Assembly: GCA_002104935.1 (NCBI GenBank) | Contig: MCGT01000024.1 | Span: 62,001 to 126,000, forward strand | Length of the DNA: 64,000 bases | DNA from: Hesseltinella vesiculosa | Taxonomy: Eukaryota > Mucoromycota > Mucoromycetes > Mucorales > Cunninghamellaceae | Direction of reading: 5' to 3' | Part shown: in pieces, positions 43,650 through 56,214 of the stretch | How the letters are laid out: every line of letters starts with the position of its first letter | Position numbering within the stretch: position 1 is the stretch's first letter | The notes under the pieces: model-generated | Told to the model about the DNA's origin: nothing | Seen by the model: only the letters and a program-made list of their open reading frames with translations | The model's database searches: none | Position numbers and translations under genes: made by a program

Positions 43650-46600
43650 GAAAAGGAATCACTTAAGAAATCTCTCTCCACAAACGACCAGACTAGCGGC
43701 AGCAAGAAAACCTTCCAAGTTATCTATGATCCTGAACTAGACAAACAGCGACCAAGGCAACATCGGCATGTCATTTATCGTTCCCAAGGAGACCAGGTAC
43801 GTGCTACCCATACCACCATACTTGCCCCCCCCCCCCTCTTTTGTTTATTTTGCGAGTGCTCACTCCTTTTTTATTTTATTTTTTACTTGTACTCTCATGA
43901 CATATAGGATGACCAGGATTTGATTGATCCTAGAAAAAAATATCCTGATTACGGAAAGGCCATGTCAAGAGGCCGCAAAAAGTATCGGACAACTTTGATT
44001 CGCACCTCATTCAAGGTAAGCAGAAAAAAAAAAAAAATAAACGTGAGACTACGCAAGACGTGGGCATAGAAACACTCACGGTCTTCACGCGTATATGGCA
44101 CATAGTATGATGAACATTCTACCGGACCCAAGCCATTGGCCACTGTGCTTGTTTCCGACCTGACGCCCACCACTACAGACGCACAGCTAGCAACATACCT
44201 CTCTGTCTATGGTCAAGTCGAGCGCATTGATATTCAAAAACACCCTGCAACAGGCGGCTCCCTAGGTATTGCCCTGGTTGGCTTCACTGATCTCAATATG
44301 GCCAAGCTGGCTGTGGCCAAAGGCAATGGTCGACAAATGGGCCCCAACCCATCCGTCAAGATACAGTTTGATAAAGCAGGCAAGTACCAGGAAAAAAATA
44401 GGGCCATGGCTTGCTCACCCAGATGTTTCTCGGATTTTTTTTTATGTCTTCCACAGGAACCAAGTTGAAAATGGCGATCAGTGCTGCTATTGACCATTTG
44501 GACAATCTTGAGAAGAAATCAATGACTCAAACTTCCACCCCAACCGTCCCCAACGCGTCGTCCGCAGCACCAGTGTCTTCGTCAGCCTCCGTCACCGATC
44601 GCCGTGACCTTGACCAGGATAGGCATGGCAGTTTGACACATCCATCTTCTGATTATTATCACTCGCGGGGCGATTATGATGACGACAGGTACCGACAATA
44701 CTATGGTCGATCTCACTACGACGATCGTTACGACGCTCGATACGATGACCGCTATGAACGTGCACGCTATAGGAGCCGAAGCGGCAGTCGTGGGCGATAT
44801 AGCCGTGACATGGATGATCCAAGGTATGGAGATTATCGCACCAGCCGCCGTGATCATCACCGGGACAGCCATGGTTGGCGAGATAGTTATGATCGAAAAC
44901 ACAGCCGTGATCGTAGAGATAGCCATGATCGAAGGGACAGTCAGGACCGAAGAGATAGCCGGGACCACCGCCACAATGGCTACTATGACGAGGTAAAATG
45001 GGAAAAAAAAAAAAAAGAGGTACGGTGTCCTAATCCATGTTTTTGCTGTCTTTTTTTTATTTTTTATAGCCTTCGCCAGCAGCACCAAGTGAGCTACCGT
45101 CCTTGATCATATCGCAAAAATATTTGCCATTCGGTCGAAGCATGATGGGCGAATTGCGCAAGCTATTTTACCCTTATCATTTTGTGGACGTAAGTTGTAA
45201 AATGGGCACATGGTGGGAGCAATAGAGAATTCAATGGTCGTTTCTTTTGTTCTTCAGCTATTTCACGATGACGAAAATTGGCACGTGGTATTTGACTCGC
45301 TACAGCGTGCAAAGAAAGGGTTTGTGGACCTGCAAGGCCGCGCCATTTGGCAATATCAAGTGCGCATGACCCTACGTGATGGTCTCTCGCCTCCCAGCAA
45401 ACCGTCATCCGCCGCCTCCTCACCATCTCGCTATGCCCCATCGCAAAAGGACAAACGGCCCAGCATTGAGCCCATGGCCACCTCCTCCCCCTTGTCCAGG
45501 ACGGACTCCCTCCCACACCTACCCACGCAACCCAAACCACCCAGCCTACCGACATCAGCATCACAACCACCATCATCACCTGCTACCCAGCCGCCTCCTG
45601 CACAGTTCCTTCAGCAAAATGGCAAACATCCAATGACACCCGACCATGCCGCTGACGGCGATGGCGACAAGCCTGAAATAGCCAACCTGGATCTCCCTGG
45701 CCAGGCAAAACAGAGACTCGTCCAGGATCTGGTGAAGGTGGTGCTGCAGGACGTGCGCAACCGTGTGATTGGCCCTTGCATTTATGACTGGCTAGACAAA
45801 GCCTTGTTGGAAAAAGCAAACGCCACACAAAAACTCAAGCTGGTCGATGTGCCGGTCGCTGCTGCTCGTGTGGCTGTTGCCACTGCGCAGGACCACGACG
45901 CTGCTTCCAGCGCCATGGACGAGGATGGTCAAGAATCCCTAGCTGATGCTCCACCCCCATCCACCACTAGCCAACAAGATCACGCCGACACCAGCCTCAC
46001 TACCACTCAAACCGCCTTCGCCTCCCTTCCTACCGACCATCCGGCACCTCCACGGTTAGAAAACGGCTTGCCCGACTACAGCAAGCTGCCTCGGTTTAAG
46101 AAACGCCGCACCACCTCCTCCCCCCCACTCAAAAAATTATCGCTCCTTGGCTATTCCTCCGCCTCCAAACGCTACAATGACGGCAGCTCAGAAGAAGGGA
46201 GTGACATCGACATGCGTGATCGCTCATCGTCTTTCTCTGCTAATACAAGCCGACGACGACATGTCAGGAAGCGCCGGCGATCAGCGATGTGGGAGGAGGA
46301 AGAGGACGACGACAGCCGTCAGGACTCCTGGGATGAAGATGCCAGCGAGGAGGGCCAGCCCTCTCAGCGCCGCGTGAAGCGCGAGCCCGTCGGTCTTGAC
46401 TACCACAGCGACTCTATGCAAGTACAGGATGGCCGCCACCATGACGCAATGGACGACGACGGTGATGAGGACGAGGATTCCAAACATCTTGCCTTTTTGC
46501 GTAGCCTGGATCGCCAAGACACGGATGAGGATGCTAGCCCTTCAACAGCGACCAGCCCTAAGCCCGAGGAAGATCTAGGCAACGAAGCGAACGACCGAAT

Positions 46601-47995
46601 TCTTGCTCAAGCCGATCGTGGCCGTCTCACGTCCCTGAAGAAGCCAGCCAAGCACAAACCTGCAAAGAAAAGCCGAAAAAGAAAACCAGTCCATTCAGAA
46701 GTGGCCGACGAAGAGGTCGATATCATGGACACCACTCTGTCGCCTCTGGCCTCCGGCTTGACCAACGCCATCATGGCGGACGCCATGCAGGTCGATGGAC
46801 ACCAAGACGACCTAGACAAGGTAGCTAGCAACGCTCCGGAAGGCGCGCAGGACGGCAACGAGCCCATGGATCACGATGCCTGGGAACAAATGCTGCTTGC
46901 TCCTGACTCGGAGGACGATGACCTGCCAACCACTGATCCTCTCGCCTCAGCTCTGTCGCCCACGCTCCATCAACATATCCTTGATACCCACCCCGAATGG
47001 GATCCGTTCGCACAGGTGCAAGATGCCGAAGACTTTGAATTCCTGCGTCTGGCCATCCTGGAAAAACTCGGCCTTGGTGCTAATCTTCCGGAAGCCTTGT
47101 CGGAAAAGGTGGCTGGCGGCTGTGCCCGATCGCGAGGCTACTATGTGATTTCAGATGCCGAAAAGACCACCTATCTCCACAAGAACGCTGCCCTGGTAGG
47201 CGATGCGCCTGCTGCTGCAGCTGCTCCACCTGCCAATGCCCCACCTCCTTCGTCCTTTGCATCCTTTGCTGCATCCAGCGGTGCTGCTGCCACAGCGGCT
47301 GCTGCAGGCGAGCATGGCGGTGCTGTCCAGTCGTCGCGCACCAACCGAGTCAACAACCGTCGTCTGGTCGTCGGCATGGCCATGCACAAGGCCATGGCCG
47401 ATTCTGATATCCTCAAGTTCAACCAGCTCAAGGGCCGCAAGAAGCAGCTTCGCTTTGCCAAGTCGCCGATCCACGACTGGGGTCTGTTTGCCGAAGAACA
47501 TATTGATGCCAACGACATGGTGATTGAATACGTGGGCGAGGTCATTCGCCAGCAAGTTGCTGAAGAACGGGAAAAGGCCTATGAACGATGTGGTATTGGT
47601 AGCAGCTATCTTTTCCGAGTGGATGATGACATTGTCATCGACGCCACCAAAAAAGGAAGCATTGCCCGCTTTATCAATCACTGTTGCACTGTAAGTCCCA
47701 AAGAAAAAAGAAAAAGCTGAGGTTGACGATCTTTTTTTTTTTTTTTTTTTAATAGCCTAATTGTAGTGCCAAGGTCATTACGTTAGACAAGCAAAAGAAA
47801 ATCGTCATTTATGCCAATCAAAACATCGAAAAGGGAGAGGAAATCACCTATGACTACAAGTTCCCCATCGAAGCCGACAAGATACCCTGTCTCTGTGGAA
47901 GCAAGTTCTGCCGGGGAACGTAAGTTTCGAGGTTACTGTGAAAAAAAGCCAGCGATCCTCCTGGGCTAACATCACTTTATTGTAGTCTCAATTGA
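43650..47995 (+). CDS. SET1: Histone H3 lysine-4 methyltransferase, COMPASS catalytic subunit Set1 (5' end unresolved)
   Basis: Methylates H3K4 in chromatin as part of COMPASS. Exons 43650-43796, 43908-44015, 44106-44379, 44457-44992, 45070-45189, 45258-47690, 47756-47919, 47986-47995 give 1263 aa after an unfound ATG exon. Order: conserved N-terminal block ([15 protein letters not shown]), RRM (~95-170, [20 protein letters not shown]), an SR/RD-rich segment, a second conserved block ([20 protein letters not shown]), a long acidic low-complexity middle, n-SET ([20 protein letters not shown]), SET ([43 protein letters not shown]) and post-SET ([13 protein letters not shown]). The intron at 44380-44456 has a GC donor (GCAAGT), needed to keep the RRM frame. 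The exon starting at 43650 follows an in-frame TAG that is the splice acceptor, so an upstream exon must exist. Confidence 0.95.
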
Positions 47996-48227
47996 TATCC
48001 CCTGAACGTTTGCCAAGCACAGCCCTTCTCTCCTTTCCTTTTTGTACACACTCCGTTTTATATTACTTTTACCTTTCTTTTATTTTATTTTATTTTTTTT
48101 TTTGCTTACAAATCTAGCATCATCACTCACCTTTCATCTCATTGTCACCGCATGTTCTTTTTTCCAAAGAATAAAAAATCGTCTTTTCTAATGAACGTTT
48201 ATATAATTAGATGAAGGCAGGATGTGT

Positions 48228-49666
48228 TTAAAAGCAAAATGGAATGAAGCTGCGCCATTGTGAGATCGAACGACGAGGATGGATGCTTAGGTAATCAAAG
48301 GGCAAAAAGGATTGTTCCAGCCATTCACGCCACTGGGCTTGTTCAGTGACGGTGGTGATATCGTCCATGGAGGATGGCCGTGGTTTCTTCTGTGTGAAGT
48401 GTGGTGCAAGGGAAGATGGGAGAAGCGTGGGCTGGAAGAGAGACTCGCTGGAGGCCAGAGTCATTGGCGGGGTTGAGGTATAGGCTAGGCGGGATATCAG
48501 TGGCTGGGCATCAAGTCGCTGGTACGCTGGTTTGGGTAGTAGGTGTTGCAAACCAGTGGTCGAGGCTTTTTGTTCCAATTGAGCCCATTGTATGCCTTGG
48601 AACCAAGCATGGCCAAATGGGAAATTGAGTTGGTCCTCCACGATGCGGTCATGTGGCGATTTTTGCAGAAGCTGTTCGTCAGATGCGGGAAAAAAAAAAA
48701 AAAAAAGTGAGCCTCATCAGGGCTTTTTTTTTCCCATTACCCCTTGGATAAATTGGCGGCAATCATGCGAAGATGGGATGGCGGAAGGAAAGGTCACGGG
48801 TTGGTACAGAATGGCCTTAACAAGCAATTCATTCGAAGGAGCTTCAAACGGCCTCTACAAAAATGGAACACCGGTCAGGTTTCATAAGAGGCGTTACTTG
48901 TTTTATATATAAATATATATTACCTTGGCATAGAGAAGCTCGAAGGTCACAATGGCAAGGGCCCACCAGTCAATGGCTGAGGTCCAGCCTTGTCGTGAGA
49001 GCATTTCTGGCGCCATATAAGCCAAAGAACCGGCTTTTGACCATTGCATGGGTTGGTGGGCGTGGAATTGGGTAGCAATGTTGAAGTCACTGAGGTGTGC
49101 ATGGCCTTTTGCATCGATCAGGATGTTTTCGGGCTTGACGTCACGGTGGCACACATTGTGTTGGTGTAAGTAGTGAAGCGATAGCGACAAGTCAGCCACA
49201 ATGGCCCGCACATCTCGTTCGGGCATGCCTTGGGGGTGATGCTGCCGCATGAATTGTCGCAGGTCGCCACCCGGCATGTAATCCATCGCCATGTACAGAT
49301 AGCTATCGTCTTGGAAGGCGTATCGCAAATTTACTATTAACGGGTACGAAAGCTGCTCCAGCAACTGCCGCTCGGCCACAACATACGTGGTGGCGTGCCG
49401 CCGGATGCACTGTGTTTTTTCAATCGATTTCAACGCAAACATTTTTTTGGTTTTTTTGTGGCGAATTAAATGCACCTGGCCAAAAGCGCCCTGGCCAACC
49501 AACTTCAACAGATCAAACTGATCAGACACTTTTCTTTGTGAATCGACTGAGTCTAATTTCACATGAGAAAAAAAAAATAAATCAGCAACTTCGGGGAGCG
49601 ACCTAAAAAAACATCAATACCTGGCTCTGGGGCCACCTTGTGATTACTGAGACAGAGCCATTTCAT
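48228..49666 (-). CDS. Ser/Thr protein kinase, STK32/YANK family
   Basis: 410 aa; exons in transcript order 49666-49621, 49552-48924, 48854-48741, 48671-48228. Kinase landmarks: GQGAFGQVHLIRH (P-loop), MFALKSIEK (Lys), HRDVKPENILID (catalytic loop), DFNIAT in place of DFG, GSLAYMAPEML (APE) and FIQGLLQKSPHDRI (last subdomain, restored by splicing). DFN instead of DFG is the hallmark of the AGC-group STK32/YANK family and does not by itself mean inactivity; the Asp is kept. A short N-terminus (MKWLCLSNHKVAPEP) and a 120-residue C-tail with an AGC-like aromatic end (SFLPFDYLSIHPRR) flank the domain. Substrates unknown. Converges with SET1 across 232 bases. Confidence 0.92.
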
Positions 49667-51467
49667 TTTTTTTGGGGGGAGATGCTGAAAAAGGATGAAA
49701 AGAAGAAAGAGAGAGAAGGGGTAAAAAAAGGGAAGGTGCGTTTGCATCTGTTTAAAAATGGTTTCTTTTTTTATTTTGAATTGTTTCGAAATTGAAACGA
49801 TTCAGCCCTTGAGGCTGGCTCTAAACAGTTTGAAAAAAAAAGTTCCTGCGTCAGATGCGTTTGTGCAACCTTGGAAAGATGGAGATCGCCATCAAGCGAA
49901 ACCTTGGTATTTTGTAGCCGTCTACCTGAACAGCAGTAACACACCTTATCCAAGCCTTCTCCTTTGTCTATTATTCTGTACATGTCTTTGCCCAAGAGTC
50001 AGCGCGCTGGTAAGGAGCTGCTCAGGTACCTCCAAAGTCCGACCTGACTCGCCTGATCCTTCGATGGCCGTCAGCCTCCAGCCTGCCTCATTTACTATGT
50101 CACCTGTTCCGTTATGGAGTGTGCATAGTGCCTGGTGAATCAGACAACGGAATTTTTCATTTTCTTTATTTTTTGTTTTAATAAAAGAAATTCGTCGTCG
50201 CTGAAGTCTTACCAGCTACGTTCCAGAGAGAGGAAACCATGAAGAATGAAATTAAAAAAATATGAAAATAGGTCAGAGTACAAGTGGAGAAACCAGTGAC
50301 GAGTAGGGCGATGAATGCAAGTGGAGCAGAGACAAAAGATGAAAATGAACAATGAGAAAAAGGATAAATCGATTGGCTGCCCAGAATTTTTTTTTGTCAC
50401 CGGCTGCGACATGGCTCCACTTGAAACTATTGGAAGCATCAGTGAATCTTGTCATCAATGTCTCAGTTAGCAGTTTGATACGTTTTGCTTGACTCTAAAC
50501 CACTGGTCAACTGGAGCAGAGAGAGGAGGAAAATACCAGTAGGTGCAGCTGTCGACGTGAGAATCTGCTTATTCAAAGATATCAGTCATATAGGTTTCCT
50601 AGCAACAATTTTAGGCGGGTCGAATCTGTTGCTACCCCCTCGCCTGCTACAGTAATTATTTCTACGTCGGCTAAAACCACATCGCCGTCTGACAACCTTC
50701 TACAAACCTCTCTGGAAAAATTTGCAAAAAAAAAAAAAAAAAAAAAAAAGGCCATCAGCTGTGATTGCTCTAAAGAGAAAGTCGGGTGAAAGCGAGTGAA
50801 AGTGCCTGCAAGCTCGCTCGTTTGCCCAAACTCCAAATCGGAACAAGAAAACGCGTCCTTGCTCATTGGGAGTGATGGTCGCTGGCGGGAAGGTGGTGGG
50901 TAAAAGCATGCACTACACGTGGTGTAACTGATGGGCTGGACCTTTGCCCTCCCTTCCCCCCCCCCCCAAAAAAAAAAAAAAAAAAAAAAATAGTACCATG
51001 TTTTAAAATATCGATGCATTTGATTTTGTGATATGTTTCATGCCAGAGGGTATGGCTCTTTGAATGTTGATTCTCTTTGCGTCTTCATTATCTCCACTTA
51101 CCTGTCGTATCCGTTGCGGCAGTATTAAATTATTGTACGCTCAAAGGCGAAATGGCAGCCAAGGCGTCCCAAACGGCAAATGAAAATGACTCTGAGCGAT
51201 CATCACGTGTCAAAAGTCGGTCCCAAAAATTCTGCTTACCGAACGATCACAGCTGTGCAATTTGCACCAAATGTTGGGTCCTGCAGGGCCAAATGGTTCC
51301 ATTGCTCTGAAAGGGACAGAGGTCAAAAAAAAAGAGTGCCAGTGCGTCCCAAATTGTAGGCAGGCATGCCCAACGGCGGAGAAACAAAATAAAAAATTGT
51401 TGCTCGCTTCCCATTTTGTCACTCTTTTCCTTTTTCTTTGCTTTTTTTTTTTAATTGGATAGAACAC
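49667..51467. other. Intergenic, 1.8 kb, no supported gene
   Basis: Contains a GC-richer patch (about 49980-50140) in a + frame ending at 50138, and a minus frame (51019-50582) with gene-like codons on both sides of a poly-F tract (FSREVCRRLSDGDVVLADVE). Neither has a recognisable family, start or splice sites; they may be decayed coding sequence. Long A runs lie at about 50725-50750 and 50967-50990. Confidence 0.45.
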
Positions 51468-52548
51468 ATGTCTTTATTAGAAACGATCACCAATCTGCCT
51501 GTGTATATTCATGTGTTAAGTGTGTTTGCATTTCTGATCCTGTATAGACAACATGGCGGCTATCGATTCAAGTGCTTGATGGCCATCCTGTTCTTGGTGG
51601 TCAATGCGCTTTATGGGGTGTTTGCCGGTTTGATCTTGCCATTGTTTGGCAAGGCTGGATTGATCAACTATACTGTGTCGCGCGGCTACTACTATCTTGG
51701 CGGATTCTTCACTGGATTAACCTGTACTGTCAAGGGCGAAGAAAACATCATGTCCACCCCTGCCGTCTATGTTTGCAACCACCAAAGCAGCTTGGATGTC
51801 ATGCTGATGGGCAAAGTGTACCCCAAGAACACTGCTGTTGTTGCCAAGAAGGAGCTCAAGTACTACCCTTTTCTTGGCTGGTTCAGTAGGTTTTGAGGAT
51901 GTGACAAGCGTGGAGGAACAGAACCAGAGAATGAATGTGACTTGGGAGAGCAGATCATCTGACGTTCTTTTTTTCTTTTTTTGCTTTTACCAAGTGATGT
52001 TGAATAACTCAGTGTTTTTGGACCGTAAAAACCGCCAAAATGCTGTTAATTCTGCCAAGCAAGCTGCTGATGATATCCGCAAGAAAAATGTAAGAAAGCC
52101 CTGCCAAACAACCTTGGCATTGGATGGGGACCTCATTCTTTCTATTTCCCTTTTTCAGATTAGCATTTGGTTGTTCCCTGAAGGAACCCGTGGTCATTCT
52201 TCTACTGTTGATTTGCTGCCTTTCAAAAAGGGCGCCTTCCACATGGCCGTGCAAGCCCGTGTACCCATCGTGCCCGTGGTGATTGCTAACTACAGCCAGT
52301 TGTATTCTACAAAGGACAAGCGATTCTTATCCGGCAATGTCAAGATTGAAGGTAAAAAAGGGAAAGAAGAGGAAATGTGTGCTCATGTGCCCTCCCCCCT
52401 ATTTTTCCTAGTGCTTCCACCAGTCATGACCGCTGATTTAGACGACTCTTCGGCCACCATTGACAAATTGACGAACCAAGTGCGCGACGCCATGTTGACG
52501 AGCTTAAAAGAAATCAGCCCCCCTGTTGTAGTGAAGAAGTCTGAATAG
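51468..52548 (+). CDS. 1-acyl-sn-glycerol-3-phosphate acyltransferase (PlsC/AGPAT)
   Basis: Converts lysophosphatidic acid to phosphatidic acid in the ER or lipid droplets. 280 aa; exons 51468-51885, 51995-52089, 52159-52351, 52412-52548. Two hydrophobic segments at the N-terminus (VYIHVLSVFAFLILY and KCLMAILFLVVNALYGVFAG) precede the acyltransferase domain, with the catalytic NHQSSLD (H-x4-D, ~104-110), GWFMMLNNSVFLDRKNR, the glycerol-phosphate-binding FPEGTR (~176-181) and VPIVPVVI. This order and length match yeast Slc1 and AGPAT1/2. The ATG chosen is the first with this N-terminus; the frame is open ten codons further upstream. Confidence 0.95.
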
Positions 52549-53099
52549 CGTCTCTCCCTCGCTTGATCTTGTCTTTTCTTGCTCTGTAACTGTACCACCT
52601 CCTTCCAGCATGACTCCACTATAGATTATATACGCATTCGCCATTTTTCATTTGATATCCCCACCGTGATATGATTAAACAAAGAGAGTTACTGTAACAA
52701 TTTTTATTACTTGTTGGTGGTCCTTCCAACGGAATGGCTTTCAATCATAAGTACATTAAGTTTAGTAGTAGATAGGATGTTACTGTAAAGAAAATGTGAC
52801 AAGATGGTGCTGATCTACAGCTGTTCACAAGCGTGGCTGCCGACCTTTCTCATCCAAGCTCCGCGAGTTTCAACTTGTCCTTTTTCTTTTTATTTTTCAG
52901 ATTGGTTTGGCCAACGTTCGTCTGTGAACAGAATGAGTCGTATTCTCTAAAGGTCAAGTTAGATAGATCATCACAAACATAAAGCTCATTTAATGAAGAA
53001 CTTGATACATGCCAAGAAATCGCCCAGCCATGATGTCTGAAAAGTGAAAAAATGTGTAGTTTAGGACTCACCTACCTCGTTCGCGTTCATTGGAACCAG
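52549..53099. other. Intergenic, 550 bases
   Basis: 3' flank of the acyltransferase gene; AT-rich, no frame or repeat of note. Confidence 0.5.
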
Positions 53100-53810
53100 A
53101 TGTAGAACACAAATCAGCTGCAGTCCATGGAATCGCATCTTGATGGCAGCAACGATTGTTTGCTTCCGCCTGTATTCAACAGGTATCTGCCCATTTGAGT
53201 CCCCTTGACCAAGAGCGGATTGCTCGTGATCAGCAGCAAATCTCTCCCCTGCTCTTGCCACGTCCAATCTTCGTTTGGACCCGTCAGCACAGGCCCAGCT
53301 TCAGCAAAGTCACCACAGGATTCAACCTGGATGCCGATAGCACGACCGCCTTGACCTTCCTCGATACCAGCAGCGCGGTCTCTACACCAGTTTTGATAAA
53401 CTCTTCATGTATCTTCACCGCCATGCATCCAGTGCCTTTGCTAACGACGCTTGCTCCCAGCCATATACCATTTTTACCCGGTTTGATGCCCAAACTGACA
53501 TCAGCAAGGATGTCCGCCTCTCCCAGCTCTTCCACTCCATTGCTGTGCCCGTCAGCAAAGACAATGGCGCCTCTGCCCTGCGCATGATTGAGATCGCCGA
53601 CCAAGTTAGCCAATGTCCCGGTGGTTATATCAAGCGCCAGCTCTTCTGCATCTGGGCTTGTTTGACACGTCCTCCTTTCTCCTGGCCTCGCAGAACCCCA
53701 GCCTCCATGTCATCTTGGAATCTCTTGCGGCGGGTTTGATACCTGCTCTCCATGCTGCAAGCCGTGGTGCTGCCGAATGAGTCCCTACGCGAGTCATTCG
53801 TGGCTACTAA
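53100..53810 (+). pseudogene. Decayed gene of unknown family
   Basis: GC-rich with C-ending codons, as in real genes here, but broken. One frame reads LATSNLRLDPSAQAQLQQSH, meets TAG at about 53338, then continues HDRLDLPRYQQRGLYTSFDK and later DAQTDISKDVRLSQLFHSI and MIEIADQVSQCPGGYIKRQL. After a shift of one base near 53650 it reads LFDTSSFLLASQNPSLHVIL and AAGLIPALHAASRGAAE. A start-like first segment may lie at 53100-53170 (SMESHLDGSNDCLLPP). No splice sites rescue the stop and shift. I do not recognise the family. Confidence 0.5.
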
Positions 53811-54266
53811 TTCCCATTTTTTTCTACGATTCTACCGGAATAAAAAAAAAAAGATATTTACATCTTTCATGGATGGAAAGAATTTCTCTGCTGGGCAATT
53901 GTTGGTAAAGAATAGTACCACGTGTGCTAACTGAAGGCACCCATTTTGGAAATGTAACCACTTGTGGTGGTACAAAAAAAAGCGGCATTCATTTTTTCTT
54001 TTGTCTTCCTTTTGCTTCTGAATTTTTTTTTTTCTCCTTGCTTTCAATCCACCAATCTAGCACTTTTTAGTATCGCCTGGTAAGCTTTCTAGAGCAAAAA
54101 AAAACAGCTGACATGCTAAAGGCATTGCTTACAAGTCCATTACTCTTTTTATTTTTATGAATATCGATCACCTAAAAAGAGATTCGTTTCTTTTTTTAGT
54201 TGACACCCGTTTTTTTTTATCCTCTTGACAAGCGAGAACGAAACAAGAAAGAAAGGCTAGTCTTCA
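53811..54266. other. Intergenic, 456 bases
   Basis: AT-rich promoter side of the CABLES-like gene; no feature recognised. Confidence 0.4.
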
Positions 54267-56214
54267 ATGGGAACTTCGAAAAGTCATCGAACTAGGCAAG
54301 CTACCTCTAGACCAGCCGCCATCGATTTCCTTAGCAACATCTCTCTTGGCCATGCGCCTGATCCCATACCCACTGCTGGCTCTCCACTTTCTCTTCACCA
54401 TCAACATACCGCCTCCACAACCAGCCATGCATCCCTGGTTGTTGGAACTGCATGCGATTGCGCTCCTGCTCCCCACACAACAAGCGATATCTTTGACTAT
54501 ACTCATATCAGCCCTTATTTTGATGACGATCATGGCGACCCTGATATGGCTGGTAAGTTGTGCTGAAAAAAAAAAAAAAAATAGTTCAGCAAGGGTCATG
54601 ACCTCGCCTGCTTTTTGGCAATTTATTATATTCTTGTAGCCATTTCTTTGCATTCCAGTGATAGTAGCTCCAGTGATGACGAAAACAGCCCTTCGGCCAT
54701 GCGATTCCACCACCACCACCACCACCATCATCATCACCAGCCATCGCTACCGTTGGCTACATCCCTCTTGACCTCCAATGACCTTGGCAACAAGAAAAAA
54801 CTTGGCGATCGACGTCGTAGCTCTGGTGAAGCCTCCCATGAACATCATAAGCTGACTCGTGAAGATAGTGAACGTCCTATTGCCTCGGAAAAGATAAAAA
54901 AGAAGTCAACTACCATGGACCGGGTGGTGAGTACACAATCAAATCCCCAAGCATGACGCCGTTTCTGACCTCAGCCTTTTATCTTCTAGAACGGCCCATC
55001 CAATCCCACCATCCTCTCTGTCTTTCGCTATTACACTGAAAAGCTGCGCCAATCCACATCTCGCCGCAAATTTGATTCAGCCACCACCCAAGTCGGCTAT
55101 GTGTAAAATAGAACGCCTTTGAACTAGGGTTCATTTCTGTGTACGAGTCGCTCACCTCCTTTTTCTTTATTAGTCATCAGCAACAACTGGCAAACCATGA
55201 TCGACGCCATAAGCGTGTGGCGCTTTCCTACGCCCACTTCCTCTCACCGTTGGGTACCCTGTCGTAAGTGCCGCCTAGAGCCTCTATGATCCAGCTAAAC
55301 TCAATACACCACTTTTTTTTTTTTTTTTCATTTTCATTTTTCTTCGGTAGGGATGACGATCTTTCAGTGACACCCGATGATGGCTTGGTCAGCCACGACA
55401 CTTATGATCCCTACTTTTTGGACAATGACTCGTATAATAGCTATGGCCATCTCTCCAGTTCTGTTGTACGTACAAGCGACCGAAAAAAATGGACACCGAC
55501 ACACCACACAAAACTAACTTGTTTTATTGACCTGTTCCAATATAGACATCCACGGGCCAGCCCATCCGACCAGCCGATGCACGCAAAGAACTCAATGAGC
55601 AATTCCGTCTTGCTCATCCCGAGCTGGCTGCTGAAATCACGCTGACCAAGATCCGGGCCATCAAAGCGCACCTGTTGGAAATCGGACGCGCCTGTGACTT
55701 GGAGATGTCCACATTGGCCATGTCTTATGTCTATTTTGAAAAGCTGGTGAGCAAGGTACCAAGAAAATAAGGAGAGTAAAAGCCATTCCCAACCTTTTTT
55801 TTTAATTTCATTAGAATGTGGTTACCAAGAAGAATCGCAAATTGATTGCTGCTTGTTGTGTGTTTTTATCGTTCAAAATCAATGAAGCCCGAGGCACTGA
55901 TTGCGCAAGCCTGTTGGAAGCAGTGGACGATGTGCTCGACATTGATGCCAAAGAAATCCACCAGCATGAATTTGCCGTGTTTGCTGATCTGGAATTCAAT
56001 TTGTTTGTTCCTCGTCGTGAATTCCTGCCGCATTTCCATGACATTTTCAAGCACCTGGGTAAACGGCCTTTTTTTTAACTCGTCTTCGGATGATTTATTC
56101 TAATTATTTTTTATTTGTGTAGAAAACAAGAGCATCGAAGCCTATCTTGGAACATCCAATTTTTATGAGAAGGGCTTGAAAGCTCTGCATTCCTCTGAAG
56201 ACGAGAGGATATGA
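54267..56214 (+). CDS. CABLES-like cyclin-box protein
   Basis: 475 aa; exons 54267-54552, 54640-54926, 54990-55102, 55174-55263, 55351-55465, 55546-55746, 55815-56058, 56123-56214. Animal CABLES proteins link cyclin-dependent kinases to tyrosine kinases through a C-terminal cyclin-box fold. The C-terminal ~200 residues match: RKELNEQFRLAHPELAAEIT, LTKIRAIKAHLLEIGRACDL, MAMSYVYFEKL-like LAMSYVYFEKL, NRKLIAACCVFLSFKINEAR, and HEFAVFADLEFNLFVPRREF. Also visible are TYDPYFLDND and the conserved arginine-rich HDRRHKRVALSYAHF. The N-terminal half is Ser/His-rich with a run of ten histidines near residue 115. All eight exon joins keep frame. The cell-cycle role in fungi is inferred from the family only. 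Confidence 0.9.

Noticed and set aside
44582..45088. 168-codon minus frame opposite the SET1 SR-like exon
   Set aside because: Antisense of an Asp/Arg/Tyr-rich repeat gives an Ile/Val/Ser-rich artefact.
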